NCBI GenBank assembly: GCA_964651495.1
Contig: CAZYWP010000167.1
Span: 1 to 5,269, forward strand
Source of the DNA: CAZNVB01 sp964651495
GTDB taxonomy: Bacteria > Acidobacteriota > Aminicenantia > Aminicenantales > UBA8522
Length of the DNA stretch: 5,269 nucleotides
Direction: 5' to 3'
Shown one piece after another: positions 1-5,269 of the stretch. The position numbers were made by a program, and so were the translations under genes. The notes under the pieces were generated by a model. It worked only from the letters and a program-made list of their open reading frames with translations. It did not search any database and had not been told where the DNA came from. Within the stretch, counting starts at the first letter, position 1, and every line of letters starts with the position of its first letter.

Positions 1-1094
1 GCCTGGCGGTCGCCGACGGACGGATCACCACGGCCACGGGGATGAGCTATCGCCTGCTGGCGCTTGATCCCAACAGCCGGCATATGTCGCTCACCGTTCT
101 GCGGAGGATCCGCGACATGGTGAGCGCCGGGGCCGCCGTGGTCGGCCCCAAGCCTATCGACAGCCCCAACCTAGCCGACGACCAAACGGAATTCCGTTCT
201 ATCGCGGATGAGCTCTGGGGCCCCGGCGTCGGAAAGGGAAAGGTTTTCGGCGGCCAGACGATCGCCCAGGCGCTCGCGGCCCTCCAGTTATCACCGGATT
301 TCGAGTACACCAGGCCGCAGCAAGACACCAGCCTCATGTTCGTGCACCGTGCGCTCGCCGACGGCGACCTCTACTGGGTCGTCAACGGCAATACCCGTGT
401 GGAAACGCTGGAAGCCAGCTTCCGTGTCAAGGGCAAGGCCCCCGAGCTCTGGCGCGCCGAAACCGGCGCCGTCGAGCTGGCCTCTTACCTCATCGCCAAC
501 GGGCGCACGATCGTGCCTCTGCGCCTCGAGCCCGATGACGCGGTGTTTGTGGTCTTCCGCAAGGCGGCCGCGGAACCGGCACGCGCCCTGCCCGAGCCGG
601 CCGAAACGGACCTTGCGACAATAGACGGCGCTTGGGACCTCGCCTTCCAGGCTGACCGCGGCGCCCCGCCCAAGATCAACCTCGGCGCGCTGAGCTCGTG
701 GAGCGACAGCTCTGATCCGGGGGTGAAGTACTTCTCCGGCATTGGCACCTACACCAAGGCCTTCCAGACGCCGGCGGACTGGTTTAGGCCCGGCGCCAGG
801 CTTTGGCTCGATCTGGGCGACGTCAAGAACCTGGCTGAAGTCTCGGTCAACGGCAGGCCGCTGGGTGTCCTCTGGAAGAGGCCTTTCCGAGTGGAGGCGA
901 CCTCGGCGCTCAAAGCCGGCCCCAACACTCTGGAGATCAAGGTGGCCAACCTCTGGGTCAACCGCCTGATCGGAGACAAGCAGCCCGGCGTCGCCAAGAC
1001 ATACACTTACACGGCGGTCGAATTTTACCGCGCCGATTCCCCCTTGCTGCCCTCGGGCCTCCTCGGTCCCGTGAAGATCGTGAGATGGGAATAA
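1..1094 (+). CDS. Glycoside hydrolase, GH106 (alpha-L-rhamnosidase)-like, C-terminal part
   Basis: The reading frame is open from base 3 to the TAA at 1092-1094 (363 residues), with no start in the window: LAVADGRITT precedes the first in-frame ATG at 42, so the gene enters from the left. GH106 enzymes remove terminal L-rhamnose from plant glycans and are usually secreted or periplasmic. Seen here are the segment MSYRLLALDP, a region around VHRALADGDLYWVVN (bases about 342-386), and a final beta-sandwich of the galactose-binding type (about 726-1091). That last domain carries WLDLGDVKNLAEVSVNG, LGVLWKRPF and VANLWVNRLIGD, which are typical of the C-terminal carbohydrate-binding-like domain of GH106 and GH2-like proteins. 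Family members are commonly near or above 800 residues, so most of the protein, including the catalytic part, lies outside. The gene is GC-rich. A related sialate- or GH2-type hydrolase is an alternative; the specific rhamnosidase activity is inferred. Confidence 0.82.
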   Translation, partial: LAVADGRITTATGMSYRLLALDPNSRHMSLTVLRRIRDMVSAGAAVVGPKPIDSPNLADDQTEFRSIADELWGPGVGKGKVFGGQTIAQALAALQLSPDFEYTRPQQDTSLMFVHRALADGDLYWVVNGNTRVETLEASFRVKGKAPELWRAETGAVELASYLIANGRTIVPLRLEPDDAVFVVFRKAAAEPARALPEPAETDLATIDGAWDLAFQADRGAPPKINLGALSSWSDSSDPGVKYFSGIGTYTKAFQTPADWFRPGARLWLDLGDVKNLAEVSVNGRPLGVLWKRPFRVEATSALKAGPNTLEIKVANLWVNRLIGDKQPGVAKTYTYTAVEFYRADSPLLPSGLLGPVKIVRWE

Positions 1095-1105
1095 CTCAGC
1101 GGATA

Positions 1106-1114
1106 AAAAGGAGG
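1106..1114 (+). promoter_or_regulatory. Strong ribosome binding site of tspO
   Basis: AAAAGGAGG ends five bases before the ATG at 1120. It is close to a full anti-Shine-Dalgarno complement and fixes the tspO start. It lies in the 25-base gap after the hydrolase stop codon. I saw no convincing promoter in that gap, so tspO may be read from an upstream promoter or from one hidden in the hydrolase 3' end. Confidence 0.8.
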
Positions 1115-1119
1115 ACAAA

Positions 1120-1593
1120 ATGAAAAAGGCGATAGGATTTCTGGTCTCCATCGTTATCTGCGAATGCGCGGGGATCATCGGTTCCGTTTTTACGACGCCG
1201 TCCATTCCCGGCTGGTATGCAGGGCTGGCCAAACCGCCGTTCAATCCCCCTAACTGGATATTCGCCCCGGTCTGGACAACGCTTTTCGCCATGATGGGGA
1301 TATCCGCGTATCTCATATATGAACACGGCATAAGAAAGAATGAGGTAAAGAAAGCTTTGGCCGTTTTCGCCATACAACTTATCCTCAATACTCTGTGGTC
1401 GATCGTTTTCTTCGGCGCCCATATGATGTTCGTCGCCGTCATCATCATCCTCCTTCTCTGGGGGATGATCCTGGCGTCGATATTGCTCTTCTACAGGATA
1501 TCCAAGACAGCAGCCTATCTTCTTATTCCCTACATCCTTTGGGTCAGTTTCGCGACAGTGCTGAATACATCTCTGTACATTCTGAACCGTTGA
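1120..1593 (+). CDS. tspO: TspO/MBR family membrane protein (tryptophan-rich sensory protein)
   Basis: A 157-residue inner-membrane protein, the normal length for the family. Five hydrophobic segments are visible at about residues 4-23, 44-68, 77-100, 103-124 and 131-153. The diagnostic TspO signature is present: GWYAGLAKPPFNPPNWIFAP (31-50) followed by VWT and a MGISAYL helix, then QLILNTLWSIVFF (86-98) and LLIPYILWVSFATVLN (134-149). Tryptophans at 32, 46, 52, 93, 114 and 141 fit the family's Trp-rich character. TspO proteins bind porphyrins and related tetrapyrroles and have been linked to stress and light or oxygen signalling in bacteria; the role in this organism is unknown. The start is set by the strong Shine-Dalgarno at 1106-1114. 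The gene follows the hydrolase by 25 bases on the same strand and converges with the propeller gene, 62 bases away. It is more AT-rich than the hydrolase, which may indicate a separate origin. Confidence 0.95.
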   Translation: MKKAIGFLVSIVICECAGIIGSVFTTPSIPGWYAGLAKPPFNPPNWIFAPVWTTLFAMMGISAYLIYEHGIRKNEVKKALAVFAIQLILNTLWSIVFFGAHMMFVAVIIILLLWGMILASILLFYRISKTAAYLLIPYILWVSFATVLNTSLYILNR

Positions 1594-1655
1594 TGAGGTC
1601 CCTCTTCGGGCGCCGGGTGGGCCGCAAAAAGGAGGAGAAAATAAAGTTCACTAAA

Positions 1656-2840
1656 TCAATCAAATATCCCCTTCAAGTTTTTCACTCTGTATTCTATGAA
1701 TACGTTTTTTTCTTCCAATTCAGAGATGATCCCGATGGTGTTCTCGTAGAAGGTTAGATCCCTTAAATCCGGGACTTCCGCCGACGGGAGGATGGTGTAG
1801 AGGAGACGGCCATCCCTATCAATAATATCGATCTCAACTGATTCCAAGCCTGTAATTCTCCAGACGGCTAAATGTCCGTGCGGAAGGATCTCCATGCCCC
1901 AAATCACATTCAGCGCAACGGGCAGTTGTTCTTTGGTCTGCTGCTTGGCCTCCGGCGGAATTCGGGGAGCAATCAGCTGAAGAATATTTTCCTTTGTCGC
2001 TTCATCCAGGCCGACTTTATCGTGGGCTTTATGGATGATCATTCGGGTCGTCCCATCAGGATTTTTTTGATCGATTTGATACTCTCTATTGTTGCAGACA
2101 AACACTGCCCCTGAATTGCGGTCGTAGACATGATGGATGTCGGCGGCCACCAGGGGGCTGGTGGAAGCGATGGCCGGCCCCTGCTGCCCAGTCCGGATGC
2201 GAAAGATCCCGGCATTTTTATCTTCATAGTATTGAGTGAGAAAGTCTTCCCTTGAATTGATCAGGGCGGAGACTCGAACTCGCTCTTGGCCCTCTCCCCC
2301 ACCGCGATAGCTTATAGTCAGGAACCGGTCATCATTGATCACCCGGGTTCGGAGGTAAAAATTCTGAAATGTCCGGAACATCCATTCGTTGATATACTGC
2401 CCGTCCACTGTATACTTGGCGATCTTCATCGGCCAGGTCCCGATAACCCATATGTAATCATCAATGATCTGCAAGTCGCTGAACATGGGGAATTCGCCCG
2501 GGCCCTGTCCTTTGCTGAGGAATTGAGCAACAGGTTTGCCGCCGGAATCGAACTTGTATACTCTGACGTTTTGGTCATCTGCCAGATATAAATTTCCCGA
2601 ATCGTCTTTCACCGCCATCCCGAAAAGCGGAGGATTCTCTTGGTCTATCTTGGTGGGATCGATTCTCAAGATCTCGGCGACCTCAAGAGAAATCCTCCCC
2701 CTGGCGGGTTCTCCAGTGTTGTAAATGTGTCGGATCCCAGCGACGATTTCGGTTTTGACAGAAGGACTCCTTTCGGCCCTTTTGCAGTTGATCATGAACA
2801 GCACAAAAAGGATTAATACAAAGATTGATTTTTTCCTCAT
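1656..2840 (-). CDS. 6-bladed beta-propeller protein, probable lipoprotein
   Basis: A 394-residue protein. The N-terminus is MRKK, a hydrophobic run (residues 5-17) and a cysteine at 19, as in a lipoprotein signal peptide. The residues before Cys19 are Met-Ile-Asn, not the usual Leu-Ala-Gly/Ala, so lipidation is likely but not certain. The mature part begins with a stretch containing GIRHIYNT (35-42), followed by beta-propeller blades of the NHL or 6-bladed type: GMAVKDDSGNLYLADDQNVRVYKFDSGG (74-101, described in pieces: GMAVKDDSGNLYLADD then NVRVYKFDSGG), KGQGPGEF (110-117), IWVIGTWPMKIAKYTVDG (130-147) and IDIIDRDGRLLYTI (337-350). The KGQGPGEF loop is typical of these propellers. They are usually thought to be ligand-binding or interaction scaffolds at the envelope; no enzymatic role can be assigned. 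The gene is AT-richer than its GC-rich neighbours. It is downstream of the M61 gene on the same strand, 141 bases away, and convergent with tspO. Confidence 0.85.
   Translation of the reverse strand: MRKKSIFVLILFVLFMINCKRAERSPSVKTEIVAGIRHIYNTGEPARGRISLEVAEILRIDPTKIDQENPPLFGMAVKDDSGNLYLADDQNVRVYKFDSGGKPVAQFLSKGQGPGEFPMFSDLQIIDDYIWVIGTWPMKIAKYTVDGQYINEWMFRTFQNFYLRTRVINDDRFLTISYRGGGEGQERVRVSALINSREDFLTQYYEDKNAGIFRIRTGQQGPAIASTSPLVAADIHHVYDRNSGAVFVCNNREYQIDQKNPDGTTRMIIHKAHDKVGLDEATKENILQLIAPRIPPEAKQQTKEQLPVALNVIWGMEILPHGHLAVWRITGLESVEIDIIDRDGRLLYTILPSAEVPDLRDLTFYENTIGIISELEEKNVFIEYRVKNLKGIFD
1689..1711 (+). terminator. Possible weak intrinsic terminator for the tspO transcript
   Basis: GTATTC (1689-1694), loop TAT, GAATAC (1698-1703), then one G and seven Ts (1705-1711). 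The shape is that of a rho-independent terminator in the plus direction, about 95 bases after the tspO stop. The stem is only six pairs and AT-rich, and the site lies inside the 3' coding end of the opposing propeller gene (codons for KNVFIEY). It may therefore be a coincidence of coding sequence. No better terminator is visible between the two convergent stops. Confidence 0.3.
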
Positions 2841-2855
2841 CTCCTTATCCCTCCT
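2841..2855 (-). promoter_or_regulatory. Tandem Shine-Dalgarno sequences before the propeller gene
   Basis: Read on the minus strand, AGGAGG (2850-2855) lies nine bases from the ATG, and a second AAGGAG (2841-2846) touches the ATG directly. The first has usable spacing and is probably the functional site; the second is too close for normal initiation. The pair supports the start at 2840. Confidence 0.65.
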
Positions 2856-2922
2856 ATATGAATAGATGAATGCTCAGACAATGTTATTACTGCCGGAGTG
2901 ATGATTCTATTCCCCTATCGTT

Positions 2923-2928
2923 ATTATA
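2923..2928 (-). promoter_or_regulatory. Possible -10 element for the propeller gene
   Basis: On the minus strand this reads TATAAT, a perfect sigma70 -10 hexamer, in an AT-rich gap between the M61 and propeller genes. No good -35 is found 16-18 bases upstream (the sequence there is CGTGTG-like), and there is no TG extension. Use would give a leader of roughly 75 bases. It is the best promoter candidate for independent expression of the propeller gene, but only half of a promoter is visible. Confidence 0.3.
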
Positions 2929-2981
2929 AGCTACCGTGATCTCCACACACGATCTTGACGGACGAAGAGAAAGGTCTGATC

Positions 2982-4808
2982 CTATCGCTTCAGCCAGCCG
3001 TCAAGGAGGGCTTTCTGGCCGGTAGTCGGGTCGGTGATCGGGGAGATGCGGAAGCTCGGCTTCATTTTCTGGCCCAGGATCGCCTCGGTCTCGCGCACGG
3101 CCCCGCGCCTGGCGAAGAGGACCTTGAGCTTATCGCCGGGCTTACGGGAATTGATCGTCCCGGTGAGCGAATGCTGCGTGACACGAGCGGCATCGATGGC
3201 CAGGATCTCGTCCTGGACGGTCAGGCCGGCGAGAGCGGCCGGGGAATCGGGCTCGACTGCCGAGATGACCGCACTCCCGTTCTGGTCCTGGGTCGAGGCG
3301 CCAAACCAGGGCCCCGGGATGGATCGGGGCTCGAGGTCGATGGCCAGGCCCGCGTACCCAAGGTATTTAGCATAATCCCATTCTTTGACCGTGGCGGCGT
3401 AAACGTCGAAGATCTCACCCAGCGGGACGCCGGCCGCGCGCTCGCAAACATCGCGGAATTCCCGGTCCGTGAACCCCCGCTTTTTTTCTTTATAGTAAGT
3501 CCGATAGAGCGTCCGCATGACGTCGTCAAGAGAAGAACGGCCTTTCGAAGCCTCGCGGATCTTGAGATCAAGGAGGAGACCAAGGCCGCAGCCGATGTCG
3601 TAGTAAGAGATGGTCGTGTTGGCGGCGTGTTCGCTCCGCCCGAAAAATCCCGTCCAGGTGTCGAAGCTCGAAAGAGTCGCCGGCTGGTGGCGGCGGCCGG
3701 GGGCATTCTCGTAGTCGGCGATGGTCGAGCCGAGCCGCTCGAGGACCTCATCGCGGGTCATCAAACCGGCCCGACTGAGGAGGAGGTACTCGTAGTAGAC
3801 CGTCACGCCCTCCGAGAACCAGAGCATGTTCGTGTAGTTTTCGCGGTCGTAGTCGAAGGGGCCGAGGGCGACGGGCCGGATGGCCTTAACGTTGAAGAGG
3901 TGGAAGTACTCGTGGGCGATGAAGCTCAGCCACCGCTGGTATCCGTGCGTATCCGAGAGCGAACCGGGGTTGAGGGTCACCGCCGTCGAGTTCAGGTGCT
4001 CGAGCCCTCCGCCGCCGGGGCCGATGATGAGGAAGGTGTAGTGGAGATAGGGAAGCTCGCCCATGAGTTCGGCCGCAGCCTCGACGATCCTCTTGAGGTC
4101 GCCCGTGAACCTGGCCCTGTCGAAGGAACCGAGGTCGGTGGCGGCGACGGTGTGAGGGAGGCCGGCGGCTTCGAATGTGAGAATCTCCTGGTTGCCGATG
4201 AGGATCGGGCAGTCGTAGAGCGTGTCCAGGTCGGGCGCACTGAACGTGTTGGGCCGGCCGGTGACAGGATCGAGGCCAGTCGAGACCTGCTTCCAATCGG
4301 GAAAGGGAACGACGGTGACGATCACGGGATCCTTGAAGCAGCCGGCAATGTGCATGAAGACGCCGGCCGGGGTGATGAAGCCCCCGTCATCGCCGAGGTA
4401 GCTGTCGGCGACGAATCGGGTGAAGCCGTAGACGTCGTAGGTGACGACGATGGAAGCAGCCTTTCCGGAGCGGACGCGCCAGGTGTTTTTGGCCGTTTTT
4501 TCAAAAGGGAGTGTTCGACCAGAGCCGTCTTCGGCCCGGAAGTCTTTGACGTTTTTGGCATAGTCCATGATCCGATAATAGCCGGGCGTCCAGACCGGCA
4601 GCTTGAAGTCCTGAAACTCGCCTTTGAGGCCGTCGGCGCGGAAAACGACGTGGTAGTAATGGCTCGTCGACCGCTCCATGGATACGGTGATGGACAGAGA
4701 TGGCGCCGCTGCGGTGCGGTTTTGGGCCTGCGTCAAGGAAGGCCCGGCGGCAAGGCCGATGGCGATGATCAGAAGGGCGGCCAGCAGGGCAATCTTGTGT
4801 TGTTTCAT
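2982..4808 (-). CDS. Secreted M61 family metallopeptidase with C-terminal PDZ domain
   Basis: A 608-residue zinc peptidase of the M61 (glycyl aminopeptidase-like) family. A Sec signal peptide is visible: MKQHK, a long hydrophobic core (6-22) and a likely cleavage after Ala28 (TQA/QN), so the enzyme should act in the periplasm or outside. An N-terminal beta-rich domain (about 37-180) carries the family motif LPVWTPGYYRIMDYAKNV (70-87). The catalytic region contains GGLEHLNS (267-274), the zinc motif HEYFH (His299, Glu300, His303) followed by LFNVK, and WFSEGVTVYYEYL (330-342), in which Glu333 is the expected third zinc ligand. All key residues are intact. A PDZ domain follows (about 495-575; SAVEPDSPAALAGLTVQDEI). 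This order and length are normal for bacterial M61 proteins. The start is supported by GAGGA five bases upstream and a sigma70-like promoter at 4856-4884. The gene is GC-rich. The substrate cannot be predicted. Confidence 0.95.
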   Translation of the reverse strand: MKQHKIALLAALLIIAIGLAAGPSLTQAQNRTAAAPSLSITVSMERSTSHYYHVVFRADGLKGEFQDFKLPVWTPGYYRIMDYAKNVKDFRAEDGSGRTLPFEKTAKNTWRVRSGKAASIVVTYDVYGFTRFVADSYLGDDGGFITPAGVFMHIAGCFKDPVIVTVVPFPDWKQVSTGLDPVTGRPNTFSAPDLDTLYDCPILIGNQEILTFEAAGLPHTVAATDLGSFDRARFTGDLKRIVEAAAELMGELPYLHYTFLIIGPGGGGLEHLNSTAVTLNPGSLSDTHGYQRWLSFIAHEYFHLFNVKAIRPVALGPFDYDRENYTNMLWFSEGVTVYYEYLLLSRAGLMTRDEVLERLGSTIADYENAPGRRHQPATLSSFDTWTGFFGRSEHAANTTISYYDIGCGLGLLLDLKIREASKGRSSLDDVMRTLYRTYYKEKKRGFTDREFRDVCERAAGVPLGEIFDVYAATVKEWDYAKYLGYAGLAIDLEPRSIPGPWFGASTQDQNGSAVISAVEPDSPAALAGLTVQDEILAIDAARVTQHSLTGTINSRKPGDKLKVLFARRGAVRETEAILGQKMKPSFRISPITDPTTGQKALLDGWLKR

Positions 4809-4813
4809 GTTCG

Positions 4814-4818
4814 TCCTC
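4814..4818 (-). promoter_or_regulatory. Ribosome binding site of the M61 gene
   Basis: On the minus strand GAGGA lies five bases before the ATG at 4808. It is shorter than the tspO site but well placed, and it sets the start that gives a complete signal peptide. Confidence 0.65.
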
Positions 4819-4855
4819 GAGCGCCCGGCATGTGGTACGCGGGCACGACGGGGTT

Positions 4856-4884
4856 CATATATCGCAGGCGGGACGGAGAGTCAA
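4856..4884 (-). promoter_or_regulatory. Sigma70-like promoter of the M61 peptidase gene
   Basis: Read on the minus strand: TTGACT (4879-4884) as -35, exactly 17 bases of spacer, and TATATG (4856-4861) as -10. Five of six -35 positions and four of six -10 positions match the consensus, with ideal spacing. Transcription would begin near 4849, giving a leader of about 40 bases before the ATG. It lies downstream of the RRM terminator, consistent with the peptidase gene being an independent unit. Confidence 0.55.
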
Positions 4885-4987
4885 CTCAGCAGAGCTGGAA
4901 GCCGATCCTCAGACCAAAGGAAGGCCCGCTGAGCAATCCCCTATTTATTAAAAGCCCAAGAACCTCCCTGGCAAAGAGCTCCTCCGT
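4885..4987. other. Spacer between the M61 promoter and the RRM terminator
   Basis: No gene with a credible start is present. The minus strand has an open frame that ends at the TGA at 4886-4888 with the tail SFGLRIGFQLC, but it lacks an ATG and its upstream part passes through the terminator and palindrome. CTCAGC (4885-4890) and GCTGAG (4928-4933) form a distant six-base inverted repeat, probably by chance. Confidence 0.4.
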
Positions 4988-5026
4988 AAAAAAAGGGCGG
5001 ATTTCAACGGCGTTGAAATCCGCCCT
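4988..5026 (-). terminator. Strong intrinsic terminator of the RRM protein gene
   Basis: A perfect 14-base stem pairs 4995-5008 with 5012-5025 around the three-base loop 5009-5011. One further A-T pair (4994/5026) is possible. On the minus strand the stem is directly followed by seven Ts (4988-4994 are As on the plus strand). The GC-rich base of the stem next to the T tract is the classic rho-independent form. It ends transcription coming from the RRM gene at 5104-5269. There is no T tract on the plus-strand side, so it appears one-directional. Confidence 0.9.
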
Positions 5027-5047
5027 AGGTGTGGGAATTCTAGGACA

Positions 5048-5091
5048 TGGGGACACGTGCCGAATTCCGGAGAATTCGGAACAGGTCCCCA
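5048..5091. repeat. Nested palindrome, possible REP-like element
   Basis: The outer arms TGGGGAC (5048-5054) and GTCCCCA (5085-5091) pair perfectly. The inner arms CCGAATTC (5060-5067) and GAATTCGG (5072-5079) also pair perfectly around the loop CGGA. Five imperfectly paired bases lie on each side between the two stems (ACGTG against AACAG). A GGGGAC...GTCCCC-ended imperfect hairpin in a short intergenic space resembles REP-like elements associated with tyrosine (Y1/RAYT) transposases. Only one copy is in the window and no transposase is present, so the mobile nature is inferred. It lies 12 bases after the RRM stop codon, so it would be transcribed in the 3' untranslated region. Confidence 0.55.
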
Positions 5092-5103
5092 GCGATTAAG
5101 GGC

Positions 5104-5269
5104 TTAATACCGCCGGCCGCCGCCGCCAAAACCGCCGCCACTGCGCGGCCGGTCCGTGCGGGCCTTGGCTTCGTTGACCTTGAGGGTCCGGCCCTTGAGG
5201 TCCTTGCCGTTCAACATGGCCATGGCCTTCTCGGCCTCTTCCTTGTTCGGCATCTCGACGAAACCGAAA
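5104..5269 (-). CDS. RRM-domain RNA-binding protein, C-terminal part
   Basis: The frame enters from the right edge and ends at the TAA at 5104-5106, giving 54 visible residues. It starts with FGFVEMPNKEEAEKAM, the second half of the RNP-1 motif ([KR]GFGFVEM) plus the second helix of an RNA recognition motif. NGKDLKGRTLKVNEAKAR follows (final strand), then a short Gly/Arg-rich tail SGGGFGGGGRRY. This is the standard design of the small bacterial RRM proteins of about 80-120 residues, which bind single-stranded RNA in the cytoplasm and are often cold- or stress-related. The first half of the RRM and the start codon are outside the window. A palindrome and a strong terminator follow the stop codon. 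The identification is firm because the RNP-1 remnant, helix and tail occur in the correct order. Confidence 0.9.
   Translation of the reverse strand, partial: FGFVEMPNKEEAEKAMAMLNGKDLKGRTLKVNEAKARTDRPRSGGGFGGGGRRY

Noticed and set aside
291..1448. 385-residue minus-strand open frame
   Set aside because: It lies antisense to the hydrolase and tspO, both of which have clear family motifs. Its composition is that of a shadow frame and it crosses two unrelated genes.
1593..1757. Short plus-strand frame starting with a TGATG overlap at the tspO stop
   Set aside because: Although the overlap looks like translational coupling, the 54-residue product has no recognisable features and most of it is antisense to the conserved 3' end of the propeller gene.
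2853..2881. Minus-strand TTGTCT, 17 bases, TATAGG as a promoter for the propeller gene
   Set aside because: The -10 would overlap the ribosome binding site and the start point would fall at or near the ATG, leaving no room for the evident Shine-Dalgarno.
2955..2960. Plus-strand TTGACG as a -35 element
   Set aside because: No -10 hexamer at suitable spacing and no plus-strand gene follows.
3221..4561. Several minus-strand frames of 79-176 residues within the M61 gene
   Set aside because: They are out-of-frame shadows of the M61 coding sequence with Arg/Pro/Ser-rich composition and no motifs.
2955..5099. 714-residue plus-strand open frame opposite the M61 gene
   Set aside because: It is the antisense shadow of a GC-rich gene with all the M61 motifs intact. 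It starts at TTG without a ribosome binding site, has a low-complexity charged composition with no recognisable domain, and continues through the promoter, terminator and palindrome.

Overview
The window looks like a chromosomal segment from a Gram-negative environmental bacterium. Three things suggest this: a C-terminal piece of a GH106-type glycoside hydrolase, a lipoprotein-like 6-bladed beta-propeller protein, and a secreted M61 metallopeptidase with a PDZ domain. This mix, together with the wording of the propeller protein's N-terminal region, recalls Candidatus Aminicenantes and other Acidobacteriota-related genomes. That placement is inferred from recalled family resemblance; no search was run.

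Layout from left to right. Bases 1-1094 (+) are the 3' part of a large GC-rich glycoside hydrolase gene that runs off the left edge. Twenty-five bases later, behind a strong Shine-Dalgarno sequence, is a complete tspO gene (1120-1593, +). It converges with a complete gene for a probable lipoprotein of the 6-bladed beta-propeller type (1656-2840, -). Upstream of that, on the same strand, is a complete secreted M61 peptidase gene (2982-4808, -), which has a well-formed sigma70-like promoter at 4856-4884. At the right edge (5104-5269, -) is the C-terminal end of an RRM-type RNA-binding protein. It is missing from a simple long-ORF view because it is short and truncated by the window. Between the RRM gene and the peptidase promoter lie a nested palindrome resembling a REP-like element (5048-5091) and a textbook intrinsic terminator (4988-5026, minus-strand direction).

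How the genes relate. The hydrolase and tspO could be co-transcribed. The propeller and peptidase genes share a strand but are separated by 141 bases with a possible -10 element, so they may be separate units. The RRM gene is insulated from the peptidase gene by its terminator. Two genes (tspO and propeller) are visibly more AT-rich than the hydrolase, peptidase and RRM genes around them, which suggests a mosaic history. The products fit a general picture of polysaccharide and peptide processing in the envelope or periplasm, but no single pathway ties them together. I see no CRISPR array, tRNA, rRNA, transposase or phage gene, and no convincing new multi-gene system.
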